Assembly (NCBI RefSeq): GCF_000821185.2
Contig: NZ_CP050855.1
Span: 1 to 64,000 of the forward strand
DNA length: 64,000 bases
From: Serratia symbiotica
GTDB lineage: Bacteria; Pseudomonadota; Gammaproteobacteria; Enterobacterales; Enterobacteriaceae
Direction: 5' to 3'
The notes under the pieces are model-generated. The model worked only from the letters and a program-made list of their open reading frames with translations, made no database searches and was not told the DNA's origin. Positions within the stretch are counted from its first letter, which is position 1, and the number at the start of each line of letters is the position of its first letter. Positions 1-11,342 of the stretch are shown here, piece after piece. Both the position numbers and the translations under genes were made by a program.

Positions 1-199
1 AGCGATTTCTACCTAAACTTAAAATAAGGACTGACTAAATAAGTCGGATGCGTTTGGCTACTCGGCGTAATAAAAGAACCAGCATCTCAACCGCAATTTA
101 CAAAAAAGAAGCGGGATTGTAATAATTGCACCGCCTTGAGTCAATTCACATTGCGCTAGCTTACTTGGTTATCTGCAAAAACGGGGGGAATTTCCGGTT

Positions 200-545
200 T
201 TGGCTCGTGGATCGCTCAAAGATCCCGCCTGGCTAATGACGCACCATCCATAAAAGGAACCCAAGTATCATACGTCGGGCAAATATTATACGGACTTGGG
301 GTGAAATCGCAAGAAAACCTGAGAGATCTTTCACTTTATCTCATAGGATCTTCCGTGGATAACCGGTTGACAATGTAAAAATTGTGGCTCACTGGGCGCG
401 ATCTTGCCTGTAATGCGGCATCAGGGGTGAAAAGAACGCTGCCCAAAGCGGGCCTGTGGATAAAATGGATCTAATCTGTGAGGAAGAGGAGGATCTCTGG
501 CGCGTATTGAGCTATGATCCTGAATTGCAATCGTGATCTCCCAAG
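200..545 (+). promoter_or_regulatory. dnaA upstream control region, GATC-rich with DnaA boxes
   Basis: Nine GATC sites start at 210, 221, 325, 347, 400, 468, 492, 516 and 535, far above chance. A perfect DnaA box (reverse complement of TTATCCACA) lies at 455-463 and a one-mismatch box at 354-362. E. coli dnaA is known to be autoregulated by DnaA and Dam methylation, which fits. The clustering also resembles oriC, but no clear set of ordered boxes or AT-rich 13-mers was recognised. Bases 1-199 and 546-693 hold no gene that I can support. Confidence 0.6.
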
Positions 546-693
546 TGGGGATATTGAAGAAAATAAACCGTTGAAGACGGTTCACATCCCCCACAGGTCA
601 ACAGCCGATGCCGGGTATGTATCAAAAATCATGAGTTATAAATAAAACAGTAGCCTGATTCTTATTATTGATCTTGTTCGAGTGGAGTCCGCC

Positions 694-2076
694 GTGTCAC
701 TTTCGCTTTGGCAGCAATGTCTTGCCCGATTGCAGGATGAGTTACCTGCCACAGAATTTAGTATGTGGATACGCCCATTACAGGCGCAACTGAGTGACAA
801 TACCCTAGCGCTGTATGCACCTAATCGTTTTGTGCTGGATTGGGTTCGCGATAAGTACTTAAACAATATCAATGGTCTGCTAAATGATTTCTGTGGTACA
901 GATGCGCCTTTGCTGCGTTTTGAAGTGGGCAGTAAACCTATCAGCCAAATTATCAGCCAGACCCTAGCCGTCAACGCTCCGGCTGCACCAGTGGCACGTA
1001 CTGCGCCTTCGCGCCCAAGCTGGGACAATGCGGCGCCGCAGCCTGAACTCTCTTACCGCTCTAACGTTAACCCAAAGCACACCTTTGATAATTTTGTTGA
1101 GGGTAAATCCAACCAATTGGCGCGCGCGGCGGCACGTCAGGTGGCGGACAACCCTGGCGGTGCCTATAATCCGTTGTTTCTGTATGGCGGCACCGGCTTG
1201 GGTAAAACTCACCTGCTACACGCGGTTGGCAACGGTATCATGGCGCGCAAGGCCAATGCCAAAGTGGTTTACATGCACTCTGAGCGCTTTGTACAGGACA
1301 TGGTTAAAGCTTTGCAGAACAACGCTATTGAAGAATTTAAGCGCTATTATCGCTCAGTCGATGCGTTACTGATCGATGACATTCAGTTCTTTGCCAACAA
1401 GGAGCGTTCGCAGGAAGAGTTCTTCCATACCTTTAACGCTTTGTTGGAAGGCAATCAGCAGATCATACTGACCTCGGATCGCTATCCCAAAGAGATTAAC
1501 GGGGTAGAGGATCGTCTTAAATCTCGCTTCGGCTGGGGGCTAACGGTGGCTATCGAACCGCCGGAGCTGGAAACCCGCGTAGCGATATTGATGAAAAAGG
1601 CCGACGAGAATGATATTCGTCTGCCGGGCGAAGTGGCGTTCTTTATCGCCAAGCGTCTGCGTTCCAACGTACGTGAGCTAGAAGGCGCATTGAACCGCGT
1701 GATCGCCAACGCAAACTTCACTGGCCGTGCCATCACCATCGACTTCGTGCGTGAAGCGTTGCGCGATTTGTTGGCGTTGCAAGAAAAGCTGGTCACTATC
1801 GACAATATTCAGAAGACGGTGGCGGAGTACTATAAAATCAAAGTCGCGGATTTGCTGTCTAAGCGGCGTTCGCGTTCAGTTGCCCGCCCACGCCAAATGG
1901 CGATGGCATTGGCAAAAGAACTCACCAACCACAGCCTGCCAGAAATCGGCGATGCATTTGGTGGCCGCGATCATACCACGGTGTTGCACGCCTGCCGGAA
2001 GATCGAGCAGTTACGTGAGGAAAGTCACGACATCAAAGAAGATTTCTCCAATTTAATCAGAACATTATCTTCCTAG
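694..2076 (+). CDS. dnaA: Chromosomal replication initiator DnaA
   Basis: DnaA binds oriC boxes, melts the origin and loads DnaB. About 460 residues, close to the 467 of E. coli. Visible: the N-terminal DnaB/DiaA-interacting domain, an AAA+ core with Walker [10 protein letters not shown] and Walker [10 protein letters not shown], and the C-terminal DnaA-box binding helices ending with the [12 protein letters not shown] signature. The linker domain II (residues about 85-125) is short and Ala/Pro-rich. I chose the GTG at 694, with GGAG just upstream, because the protein then begins like E. coli SLSLWQQCL; an in-frame GTG at 682 would add four residues. dnaN follows after 4 bases, so the two are co-transcribed. 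Confidence 0.98.
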   Translation: MSLSLWQQCLARLQDELPATEFSMWIRPLQAQLSDNTLALYAPNRFVLDWVRDKYLNNINGLLNDFCGTDAPLLRFEVGSKPISQIISQTLAVNAPAAPVARTAPSRPSWDNAAPQPELSYRSNVNPKHTFDNFVEGKSNQLARAAARQVADNPGGAYNPLFLYGGTGLGKTHLLHAVGNGIMARKANAKVVYMHSERFVQDMVKALQNNAIEEFKRYYRSVDALLIDDIQFFANKERSQEEFFHTFNALLEGNQQIILTSDRYPKEINGVEDRLKSRFGWGLTVAIEPPELETRVAILMKKADENDIRLPGEVAFFIAKRLRSNVRELEGALNRVIANANFTGRAITIDFVREALRDLLALQEKLVTIDNIQKTVAEYYKIKVADLLSKRRSRSVARPRQMAMALAKELTNHSLPEIGDAFGGRDHTTVLHACRKIEQLREESHDIKEDFSNLIRTLSS

Positions 2077-2080
2077 CGCT

Positions 2081-3181
2081 ATGAAATTTATCGTTGAACG
2101 TGAGCATCTGCTAAAACCGCTGCAACAGGTGAGTAGCCCATTGGGTGGCCGCCCAACGCTGCCGATTCTGGGTAACCTGCTGTTGCAGGTGATGGAAGGT
2201 TCTCTGTTGCTAACCGGCACCGATCTGGAGATGGAGATGGTGGCTCGCGTCGCCTTGTCCCAGCCTCATGAAGCTGGTGCGACAACCGTGCCCGCGCGTA
2301 AATTCTTTGATATATGCCGTGGCTTGCCGGAAGGGGCAGAGATCGTCGTAACGCTGGAGAACGAACGCATATTGGTGCGTTCTGGCCGCAGCCGTTTCTC
2401 ACTGTCCACACTGCCAGCAGCGGATTTTCCGAACTTGGACGATTGGCAGAGCGAAGTGGAATTTACCCTGCCGCAGGCAACGCTGAAGCGCCTGATCGAA
2501 GCCACCCAATTTTCGATGGCCCATCAAGACGTGCGTTATTACCTGAACGGCATGCTGTTTGAAACCGAAGGCGAAGAACTGCGTACTATCGCCACTGATG
2601 GTCACCGTCTGGCGGTATGCTCAATGCCAATAGGTCAACAGCTACCGTCACATTCGGTGATTGTGCCGCGTAAAGGGGTGATGGAACTGGTACGCCTGCT
2701 GGATAGCGGTGATACTCCATTGCAATTGCAGATTGGCAGCAACAACATTCGCGCCCATGTGGGGGATTTTATCTTTACCTCCAAGCTGGTTGATGGCCGA
2801 TTCCCGGATTATCGCCGCGTGTTGCCGAAGAACCCCGATAAAATACTGGAAGCGGGCTGTGATCTGCTCAAGCAGGCGTTTGCCCGCGCGGCCATCCTGT
2901 CGAACGAGAAATTTCGTGGTGTGCGGTTGTACGCCAGCCACAACCAGTTGAAGATCACCGCCAACAATCCTGAACAGGAAGAAGCAGAAGAGATCCTGGA
3001 TGTCAGCTATGACGGCACAGAGATGGAAATTGGCTTCAATGTCAGCTATGTACTGGACGTTTTGAACGCCCTCAAGAGTGAAAGTGTACGCCTGCTGCTC
3101 ACCGATTCGGTCTCCAGTGTGCAGATTGAAGATGGCGTCAGCCAGGCGGCAGCCTACGTCGTCATGCCAATGCGTCTCTGA
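2081..3181 (+). CDS. dnaN: DNA polymerase III beta sliding clamp
   Basis: Encodes the ring-shaped processivity clamp of the replicase, which also docks MutS, Hda and ligase. 366 residues, the standard enterobacterial length, with the three repeated clamp domains and the conserved C-terminal end YVVMPMRL that forms part of the partner-binding pocket. It starts 4 bases after dnaA and belongs to the dnaA-dnaN-recF-gyrB group. Unusually, it is separated from recF by 155 bases, whereas in E. coli these genes are essentially adjacent. Confidence 0.98.
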   Translation: MKFIVEREHLLKPLQQVSSPLGGRPTLPILGNLLLQVMEGSLLLTGTDLEMEMVARVALSQPHEAGATTVPARKFFDICRGLPEGAEIVVTLENERILVRSGRSRFSLSTLPAADFPNLDDWQSEVEFTLPQATLKRLIEATQFSMAHQDVRYYLNGMLFETEGEELRTIATDGHRLAVCSMPIGQQLPSHSVIVPRKGVMELVRLLDSGDTPLQLQIGSNNIRAHVGDFIFTSKLVDGRFPDYRRVLPKNPDKILEAGCDLLKQAFARAAILSNEKFRGVRLYASHNQLKITANNPEQEEAEEILDVSYDGTEMEIGFNVSYVLDVLNALKSESVRLLLTDSVSSVQIEDGVSQAAAYVVMPMRL

Positions 3182-3336
3182 ACGATGGTGGGCATTTTTA
3201 CTTGCCCCTTTGCGATTGGGCAGTACTCGCAATCCTCACGTACTCTGTGTACGCTCCGGTTGCTGCGCGCTGGCCGCACGCAAATGGTCAGCGACGATTA
3301 CGCTCTGGGTTGTTCGATGATTAAGATAACTGCAGC
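3182..3336. repeat. Extra dnaN-recF spacer, possible dispersed repeat
   Basis: 155 bases separate dnaN from recF where relatives have almost none. The segment contains short dyads, including GTACTCTGTGTAC, and a GC-rich tract around TGCTGCGCGCTGGCC, and carries no credible reading frame. I take it for an inserted small intergenic repeat, but no second copy was found in this window, so the repeat call rests on its position and look only. Confidence 0.35.
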
Positions 3337-4422
3337 ATGGCTTTGACGCGTTTACTGATTAAAGACTTTCGCAATATCGAAGCGGCGGATTTGGCGCTGG
3401 TGCCGGGATTCAACTTTCTGGTTGGTGCCAACGGCAGTGGGAAAACCAGCGTGCTGGAGGCGGTGTATACCCTCGGCCATGGGCGCGCTTTCCGCAGTTT
3501 ACAGGCCGGGCGGGTGATCCGCCATGAGCAGCCAGAATTCGTATTGCATGGCCGTATTGACGGCGCAGAACGTGAGATCTCCGTAGGATTAAGCAAGAAT
3601 CGGCAGAGTGAGAGCAAAGTACGCATCGATGGCAGTGATAGTCACAAAGTGGCTGAGCTAGCGCAACTATTACCGATGCAGCTAATCACTCCCGAAGGTT
3701 TTACCCTGCTAAACGGCGGGCCGAAATTCCGGCGCGCTTTTTTGGACTGGGGATGTTTTCATAACGATCCCGGTTTCTTCACCGCCTGGAGTCACCTGAA
3801 ACGGTTACTGAAGCAGCGCAATGCGGCACTGCGCCAGGTCAGTCGTTATGCACAGATCCGCGCCTGGGATCAGCAACTGATCCCATTGGCTGAGCGCATC
3901 AGTGAGTGGCGGGCAAAATACAGCGAGGCGATCGCCGCAGATATCACCGCGACCTGCGCGCAGTTTCTGCCCGAATTTGCCCTAAGTTTCTCTTTCCAGC
4001 GCGGCTGGGAAAAAGAGAGCGACTACGGAGAACTGCTGGAGCGCTTGTTTGAACGCGACAGAGCGTTGACCTATACCGCAGCAGGGCCGCATAAGGCGGA
4101 CTTCCGCATCCGTGCCGCTGGCACGCCGGTAGAGGATTTATTATCGCGCGGTCAACTGAAACTGCTGATGTGCGCGTTGCGCTTAGCACAGGGTGAGTTT
4201 CTCACCCGGCAGAGCGGGCGGCGTTGCCTGTACCTGATTGATGATTTTGCCTCCGAGCTGGATATTGGTCGTCGCCGGTTGCTGGCCGATCGCCTGAAAG
4301 CCACTCAGGCCCAAGTCTTTGTCAGCGCAGTCAGCGCTGAACAAGTGACCGACATGGCCGGTGAAAAGGGCAAGATGTTCCGTGTGGAACAAGGTAAAAT
4401 AGCGGTTCAACCACAAGACTAA
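3337..4422 (+). CDS. recF: DNA replication and repair protein RecF
   Basis: SMC-like ATPase that with RecO and RecR loads RecA at gaps and stalled forks. 361 residues, normal length. Walker A is GANGSGKTS (about residues 30-38), the ABC-type signature is [11 protein letters not shown], and the Walker B stretch is [12 protein letters not shown]. It lies in the usual place between dnaN and gyrB, 18 bases before the gyrB start. The reading frame is intact despite the extra DNA upstream. Confidence 0.98.
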   Translation: MALTRLLIKDFRNIEAADLALVPGFNFLVGANGSGKTSVLEAVYTLGHGRAFRSLQAGRVIRHEQPEFVLHGRIDGAEREISVGLSKNRQSESKVRIDGSDSHKVAELAQLLPMQLITPEGFTLLNGGPKFRRAFLDWGCFHNDPGFFTAWSHLKRLLKQRNAALRQVSRYAQIRAWDQQLIPLAERISEWRAKYSEAIAADITATCAQFLPEFALSFSFQRGWEKESDYGELLERLFERDRALTYTAAGPHKADFRIRAAGTPVEDLLSRGQLKLLMCALRLAQGEFLTRQSGRRCLYLIDDFASELDIGRRRLLADRLKATQAQVFVSAVSAEQVTDMAGEKGKMFRVEQGKIAVQPQD

Positions 4423-6855
<2,433 letters not shown>

Positions 6856-6870
6856 CAGGTTATCGCCATG

Positions 6871-6903
6871 AAAATCTGCGCCGGTCGACCTGGCGCGGAT
6901 TTT
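6871..6903 (+). terminator. Rho-independent terminator of gyrB
   Basis: AAAATC-T-GCGCC pairs with GGCGC-G-GATTTT around a nine-base loop, 15 bases after the gyrB stop. The A-rich 5' and T-rich 3' arms make a conventional intrinsic terminator that may work in both directions. Confidence 0.75.
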
Positions 6904-6915
6904 GGGATGGTAAGT

Positions 6916-7151
6916 GGCTTTGTTGAATAAATCGAACTTTTGCCCTCGCCCAATTACTATAACTGGGAACGTCCTCATAGCGCTCACAGCGGTAAAACGC
7001 CGATGGAGCGCTACTTCGAACGTGCTGAGCAAACGCCATACTCTGATGCCGCTCACGCAAACTATCAGCCCAGTGAAGAGCATATTCAGGAACAGAATGA
7101 CAAGCTTGAACTTGAGCTGAGAAAATTGAAACGATGTCTATGAATCACACA
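6916..7151 (+). mobile_element. IS remnants: IS5/IS903-type end and IS481 transposase C-terminus
   Basis: 6916-6933 matches the terminal inverted repeat I know from IS903-like IS5 elements (GGCTTTGTTGAATAAATC). Directly after it, 6938-7143 encodes the last about 68 residues of an IS481-family transposase, with the typical YNWERPHS and GKTPMERY motifs. The tail 7127-7151 is nearly the same as 16329-16354 read in reverse orientation, so it is probably the inverted repeat of that element. No full element survives; two different families are fused here. Confidence 0.7.
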
Positions 7152-7330
7152 CCGGAATTGCTCTCTTGGGCAACGTCATCAAGTAGCTCCATACGGCATA
7201 CACGACCCTCAGGTGCTAGAAGCAACAAATGCGTGAGTCGCGTAAATTGAAGACTGTATCCTAACGCTTGGCCCGGAACTTCAGTTTTACGCTTGGACAT
7301 AGATTGACCTTTCGCTTTTGAAATTGCCAT
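7145..7330 (-). pseudogene. N-terminal fragment of an unidentified protein
   Basis: A 61-residue frame with an in-frame second start at MSKRK and the motif VPGQALGYSLQFTRLTHLL, followed by MELLDDVAQE, then cut off where the IS481 remnant begins. From memory this resembles the start of large proteins with nuclease or ATPase domains found in defence islands (DUF4297-like), but I cannot name the family with confidence. Most of the gene is missing, so it is very probably non-functional. Confidence 0.35.
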
Positions 7331-7465
7331 ATGGTTCCATCCAAAATAGAAGGGGCTTTCTCGCCCTTGTTTACATTTTACAAGAAGATTATGGTGAAAA
7401 TCTAGGCTATCACCCAGAATCCGATGTCAGCTCACATTTGAAACCATGTTATTGATATCCGGGCC

Positions 7466-7806
7466 TGTAAATAATTCTGTGTAACTGCTACTGTATTAAA
7501 GGTGATCGCTCAGGCGGTCACCGAACTTGATAATAAAACGACTCATTGCCAGCCGCCAGTTCTGGATTGGCATACTCCATTTTTTTGAGGCATCTCTGAT
7601 CGCCAGATAAATTACTTTACGTACTGAGTCGTTCGTCGGGAACACCTTACGTTTCTTTATTGCCTGTCGAATAACGCTGTTTAGCGACTCGATGGCATTC
7701 GTGGTGTAGATCGCCTTGTAGATATCAGGTGAGTAGCCGAAGAACGTATTGAGATTTTTCCAGTGCGCACGCCAGCTTTTGCTGATTTGCAGATACTGTT
7801 CTCCGT
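7466..7806 (-). mobile_element. IS256-family transposase C-terminal remnant
   Basis: On the minus strand the frame reads about 100 residues typical of IS256-type (IS1414-like) transposase C-termini: YTTNAIESLNSVIRQAIKKR, MPIQNWRLAMSRFI and FGDRLSDHL before the stop at 7496-7498. The adjoining sequence up to about 7466 looks like the terminal inverted repeat (CTGTAAATAATT). The 5' part of the gene is replaced by an IS1 fragment. Confidence 0.8.
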
Positions 7807-7819
7807 CATTTAAAAAACT

Positions 7820-8275
7820 GACACCACATCAGGTAGCACAAAACGTTGAACCCGGCGCTGAAGTCGTTATCTGCTGTGAAGCCGATGAACAGTGGTCTTA
7901 TGTACAGAATAAAGGTCATCCACGCTGGTTATTCTACGCTTATGATCGCATCAGAAAGCGGGGCCTCGCGCATGTACTGGGGCCACGTAATGCGCTGACT
8001 TTACGGCGGCTTCTGGCTTTGCTGAGCTTGTTTACTATCGCTTTCTACATGACTGACGCCTGGCCTGTCTACCGGGCTTTACTGCCCTCACCAGTCATGT
8101 CATCAGCAAAAATATACCCAGCGGATAGAGCGGCATAATCTCAATTTGTGAACCCATCTTAAACGACTGGCCCGCAGGACTATCTGTTTCTCGAAGTCAG
8201 AAGAAATGCACGATAAGCTCATTGGGGGGTATCTGACGATCAATCATTACCACTCAGTCTGCGTCACGACCGAAA
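7820..8275 (+). mobile_element. Degenerate IS1 transposase (InsB) fragment
   Basis: The plus strand encodes IS1 InsB: CCEADEQWSYVQNKGHPRW, FYAYDRIRKRGLAHVLGPRN and MTDAWPVYRALLP. Beyond about 8105 the frame is lost, but IS1 C-terminal residues (YTQRIERHNLNL, then [14 protein letters not shown]) can still be read across frames up to about 8270. The 5' third (insA) is missing. It abuts the IS256 remnant, so the copy is inactive. Confidence 0.8.
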
Positions 8276-8310
8276 TTTTCGCCAGATAACCAGGCCATTA
8301 AATTAAAACC

Positions 8311-8336
8311 AATCCATGCTTCTGCGTGGATTTTTT
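8311..8336 (+). terminator. Intrinsic terminator hairpin upstream of the MFS operon
   Basis: AATCCATGC pairs with GCGTGGATT (one G-T pair) around TTCT, followed by a run of six T. It would insulate the operon that begins at 8477 from transcription out of the IS debris. The 140 bases between the hairpin and the operon are AT-rich, but no confident promoter was assigned. Confidence 0.7.
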
Positions 8337-8476
8337 CATCTGAAAGCGAAAGTTCTTCAGAACATTTTTAAATGTTTACCGATCAGCAACAGAGCGTTTA
8401 GTACATAAGGATTTATTGTGCTGCGATTTTAATCTATTGTCGGGCTACCCATTTTAAATAGTGTACAGATATTCTG

Positions 8477-9691
8477 ATGGAAAAAACTCTCACAACGCCG
8501 CTGGTGGTGTTGATCGTTTGCCTGTCCGTTGGCGGATTAATTTCCACGGACATTTTCTTACCGGCGCTCGGCAATATGACTGATTTTTATAAAGTTACCG
8601 AGGCACAAATACAGAACGCCATTGCTATTTTTTTATTTGCCGTTTCTTTCTCTCAGCTAATATATGGCCCATTAAGCGATAGTCTGGGAAGGAAAAAGGT
8701 GCTTATAGCCGGGGGCATTATCTGGCTAGTGTCAACGGTAGGGGTGATTTATACCACTAATATTAACGAATTATTGGTTTTTCGTCTCTTTCAGGGAATC
8801 GGTTCCTGCGCTGGCATTACGGTTAGTCGGGCAATTATCAATGACATGATGGACAAAAAATCATCTGCTCAATTGTATCTGGTAATTTTTCCTTTTGTCG
8901 GTATGTCTCCGGCGATTGCTCCGATGATTGGTGGGGTGCTGACGCAGTATTTTGGCTGGCACGCGTGTTTTATCTTTTTAACATTATTCATCATTCTTAC
9001 GCTGGGATTATGTTTCACTTCATTAAAAGAAACCTTGCCTCCTGAAAAAAGGCACCGTCTGAGCATATCAGCGTCGGTAACCAATACCTGCAATGTTTTA
9101 CTGAATAAAAAATTCCTCTATTATGCGGCAATTCCCTGTTTTGCCTACGCGACTTATTTTGCCTATATCGTAGAGTCGCCTTTTATTTTGGGCAAACTGG
9201 GGTTGTCTCCAGTCTATGTAGGTTACACCTATGTGCTGCTATCAGCCAGTTATGTAGCCGGTAATCTGACGGCGAAAAAAATATCGCGGAAGGAAAGTGT
9301 TGAGGCAACCCTGCGCAAGGGGTACATCATTTTTGTTCTCGGTGGAAGTATATTCGCAGTGCAGATGTACATCAGCCCACAGCCTTTAATTTCCAGCGTT
9401 ATTGCTATTTCTATTCTTACTTTTGGCAACGGTTTTTTATTGCCGCTGGGTACGGCATCCGCTATTGCAGCCCACTCGCAGGCATCCGGCACCGCTTCTG
9501 GATTGATGGGTGCACTACAGCTTGGTAGCGCAGCCTTTTCGTCGTTTCTTATCGGCAAAGTTTCAGCGCATAACCCAGAAATGACGGCGCTTATTATCGC
9601 TGTGGCTGCTGTTATTGGGTTTGTGCTATATCTGCTCGGCCAGGTACGGTTGGTTAATTATATAGAAAATGAAGAGAGTGAAATAAAATGA
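8477..9691 (+). CDS. MFS transporter, Bcr/CflA drug-efflux type
   Basis: 404-residue inner-membrane protein with about twelve hydrophobic segments, the DHA1-type loop motif GPLSDSLGRKKVLIAGG after TM2, and the motif GIGSCAGITVSRAIINDM typical of Bcr/CflA proteins (bicyclomycin and chloramphenicol exporters). First gene of a six-gene operon; its stop overlaps the next start by 4 bases. Its presence suggests that the operon makes or handles a small molecule that must leave the cell. It could equally be a resistance gene. The substrate cannot be deduced. No strong ribosome binding site is visible before the ATG. Confidence 0.85.
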   Translation: MEKTLTTPLVVLIVCLSVGGLISTDIFLPALGNMTDFYKVTEAQIQNAIAIFLFAVSFSQLIYGPLSDSLGRKKVLIAGGIIWLVSTVGVIYTTNINELLVFRLFQGIGSCAGITVSRAIINDMMDKKSSAQLYLVIFPFVGMSPAIAPMIGGVLTQYFGWHACFIFLTLFIILTLGLCFTSLKETLPPEKRHRLSISASVTNTCNVLLNKKFLYYAAIPCFAYATYFAYIVESPFILGKLGLSPVYVGYTYVLLSASYVAGNLTAKKISRKESVEATLRKGYIIFVLGGSIFAVQMYISPQPLISSVIAISILTFGNGFLLPLGTASAIAAHSQASGTASGLMGALQLGSAAFSSFLIGKVSAHNPEMTALIIAVAAVIGFVLYLLGQVRLVNYIENEESEIK

Positions 9692-10629
9692 TTAATAATA
9701 TTGATGTGACTTTACGGGATGGTGGCTATCAGAACGGTTTTTGTTTTCCTTCTGACTACGCGGCAAAACACGCTCAGATGCTAACTGAAAGCGGTGTTGA
9801 ATGGATTGAGATAGGTTATCGCAATGGATCATTTAAGCCTATTCCCAATATCGGCATGACGGGACTGTCTCCAGACAGCTATATACGGTACATTCACGAC
9901 TTTGTGCCTGATGTAAAAATAGTAGTAATAGCGCACCCGCATAATATTACCACTGAAGATATTCAGGAGATGAAAGCGAATGGCTTAAGCATGATCCGCC
10001 TGTGTATTAAAGCAGATAACCCGCAGCCTGCTCTTGAGTTGTGTAAATTTGCCAAATCTGTTGGCCTGAAGGTCAGCATTAATTTTGTGCGCGTTAGCCA
10101 GGTGGATGTCAAGAGGCTGATTGAGGTTGCGCTTCTCTGCCAGAACGCCGGAGCTGATATTTTGTATCTTGCCGATTCGAACGGCAGTTTACTGCCGGAG
10201 CAAGTGTCACACTTGGTGCAAATTATTAAAACCAACACCTATCTGGAAGTTGGTTTCCATGCCCATGATAATCTCGGGCTTGCCGTGGCTAATTCAATCG
10301 AGGCTATTAAGGCGGGGGGGACGTTTATTGATAGCTCGCTTACCGGGATGGGCAAAGGCTCGGGTAATTTGGCACTGGAAAGCTGGCTTGCGCTGCTTAA
10401 TTTTTATGAGCAGCAAGAGATGTACAACATCAGCATGGTATTGAGCCAAATTAATATATTGCAGTCCAGCGACTTCTTTAATGCCTCTAAGCGCACCGTG
10501 CTGGACATAATTATGGGTCTATCAAATCTTAGCACCGATTATCTCAGAATGGTTGAAAACATTCTCGAACAGGATATTTCTTCGGTGTTTAGAGAAATTA
10601 AAAAAATCACGACGGAGAATGTGGCGTGA
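9688..10629 (+). CDS. DRE-TIM metallolyase, 4-hydroxy-2-oxovalerate aldolase-like
   Basis: 313 residues of TIM-barrel HMGL-like fold. The metal and base motif TLRDGGYQNGF is at about residues 8-18, and the metal-binding HxH, FHAHDN, at about 189-194, followed by the GMGKGSGN loop. The LRDGGY variant is typical of the aldolase branch (MhpE/DmpG-like) rather than of isopropylmalate synthase, so pyruvate-type aldol cleavage or condensation is the expected chemistry. It lacks the C-terminal DmpG communication domain. Four-base overlaps on both sides suggest translational coupling. With the downstream dehydrogenase it could form part of a 2-oxoacid building route (inference). Confidence 0.75.
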   Translation: MINNIDVTLRDGGYQNGFCFPSDYAAKHAQMLTESGVEWIEIGYRNGSFKPIPNIGMTGLSPDSYIRYIHDFVPDVKIVVIAHPHNITTEDIQEMKANGLSMIRLCIKADNPQPALELCKFAKSVGLKVSINFVRVSQVDVKRLIEVALLCQNAGADILYLADSNGSLLPEQVSHLVQIIKTNTYLEVGFHAHDNLGLAVANSIEAIKAGGTFIDSSLTGMGKGSGNLALESWLALLNFYEQQEMYNISMVLSQINILQSSDFFNASKRTVLDIIMGLSNLSTDYLRMVENILEQDISSVFREIKKITTENVA

Positions 10630-11342
10630 ATAAAATGGATATCGTCATTATGGCACCAATAATGCCTGTCTGGGATAATGGGATGTTCTGCAAACCACTG
10701 CTTTCTATACTGACGAATAAAGGTTTTAGGGTATCAATTGTTGATACGTTATCGCTGATTCATTCCACCGATCTGCAAGAAACTATCGACGCGGTTCATC
10801 ATGAACTTATTGCCAGGGCGGTCTCACCTTTTCTGCTGGTGGGGTTTGCAATGGCGGGTACCCTGGTGCAAATGCTTTCTCACCGAATTGACTGCCTGAC
10901 CGGCGTCATTTCAATCAGCGCGCCGGGATACGCCGATTATCTGTTGAATGAACGCATTGGTTATCTGATGTCGCTGCTCAGCAAGGGTTATTTAGACGAG
11001 GCAATTAAGGCGCTGCATCAATTTGTGGTGCCTGAGGGGCAAACCGCCGGGCAGATGGCACTCTCTATTCCCGAGTCGCAACGACAAGAGGCGACAGAAA
11101 GAATGCTGCGAGGGTTTTCGCTATTGCTGAAGTTAGATGCAAGGCTCACCATTGCGCAGTACCACGGAAAATATCTCGGCATTGTCGGGGAAAAATCACA
11201 GCTGGCGACCTGGAGTAATCAGACCCACAGCGGCAATCCGAAACACCGCTATGAGCGTATTCCGGGAGCAGGCATGCGGCCCTGGAATGATAACGCTTCT
11301 GCCATCAACTTGCTGGTTAATGAATGGGTTGAGGAACTATGA
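10626..11342 (+). CDS. Alpha/beta-hydrolase-like protein with altered nucleophile elbow
   Basis: 238 residues, weakly recognisable as an alpha/beta-hydrolase. The strand-turn-helix expected to read GxSxG is instead LLVGFAMAGTLVQ, with Ala where the catalytic Ser should be. A possible late His region is PGAGMRPWND. It may therefore be a non-hydrolytic member, a lyase-like enzyme or an accessory protein; I cannot assign a reaction. It overlaps both neighbours by 4 bases, so it is made together with the aldolase and the dehydrogenase-CinA fusion. Confidence 0.5.
   Translation: MNKMDIVIMAPIMPVWDNGMFCKPLLSILTNKGFRVSIVDTLSLIHSTDLQETIDAVHHELIARAVSPFLLVGFAMAGTLVQMLSHRIDCLTGVISISAPGYADYLLNERIGYLMSLLSKGYLDEAIKALHQFVVPEGQTAGQMALSIPESQRQEATERMLRGFSLLLKLDARLTIAQYHGKYLGIVGEKSQLATWSNQTHSGNPKHRYERIPGAGMRPWNDNASAINLLVNEWVEEL

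Noticed and set aside
3078..3320. Open frame across the dnaN end and the dnaN-recF spacer
   Set aside because: Mostly a shadow of dnaN in another frame, no ribosome binding site, and no recognisable protein.
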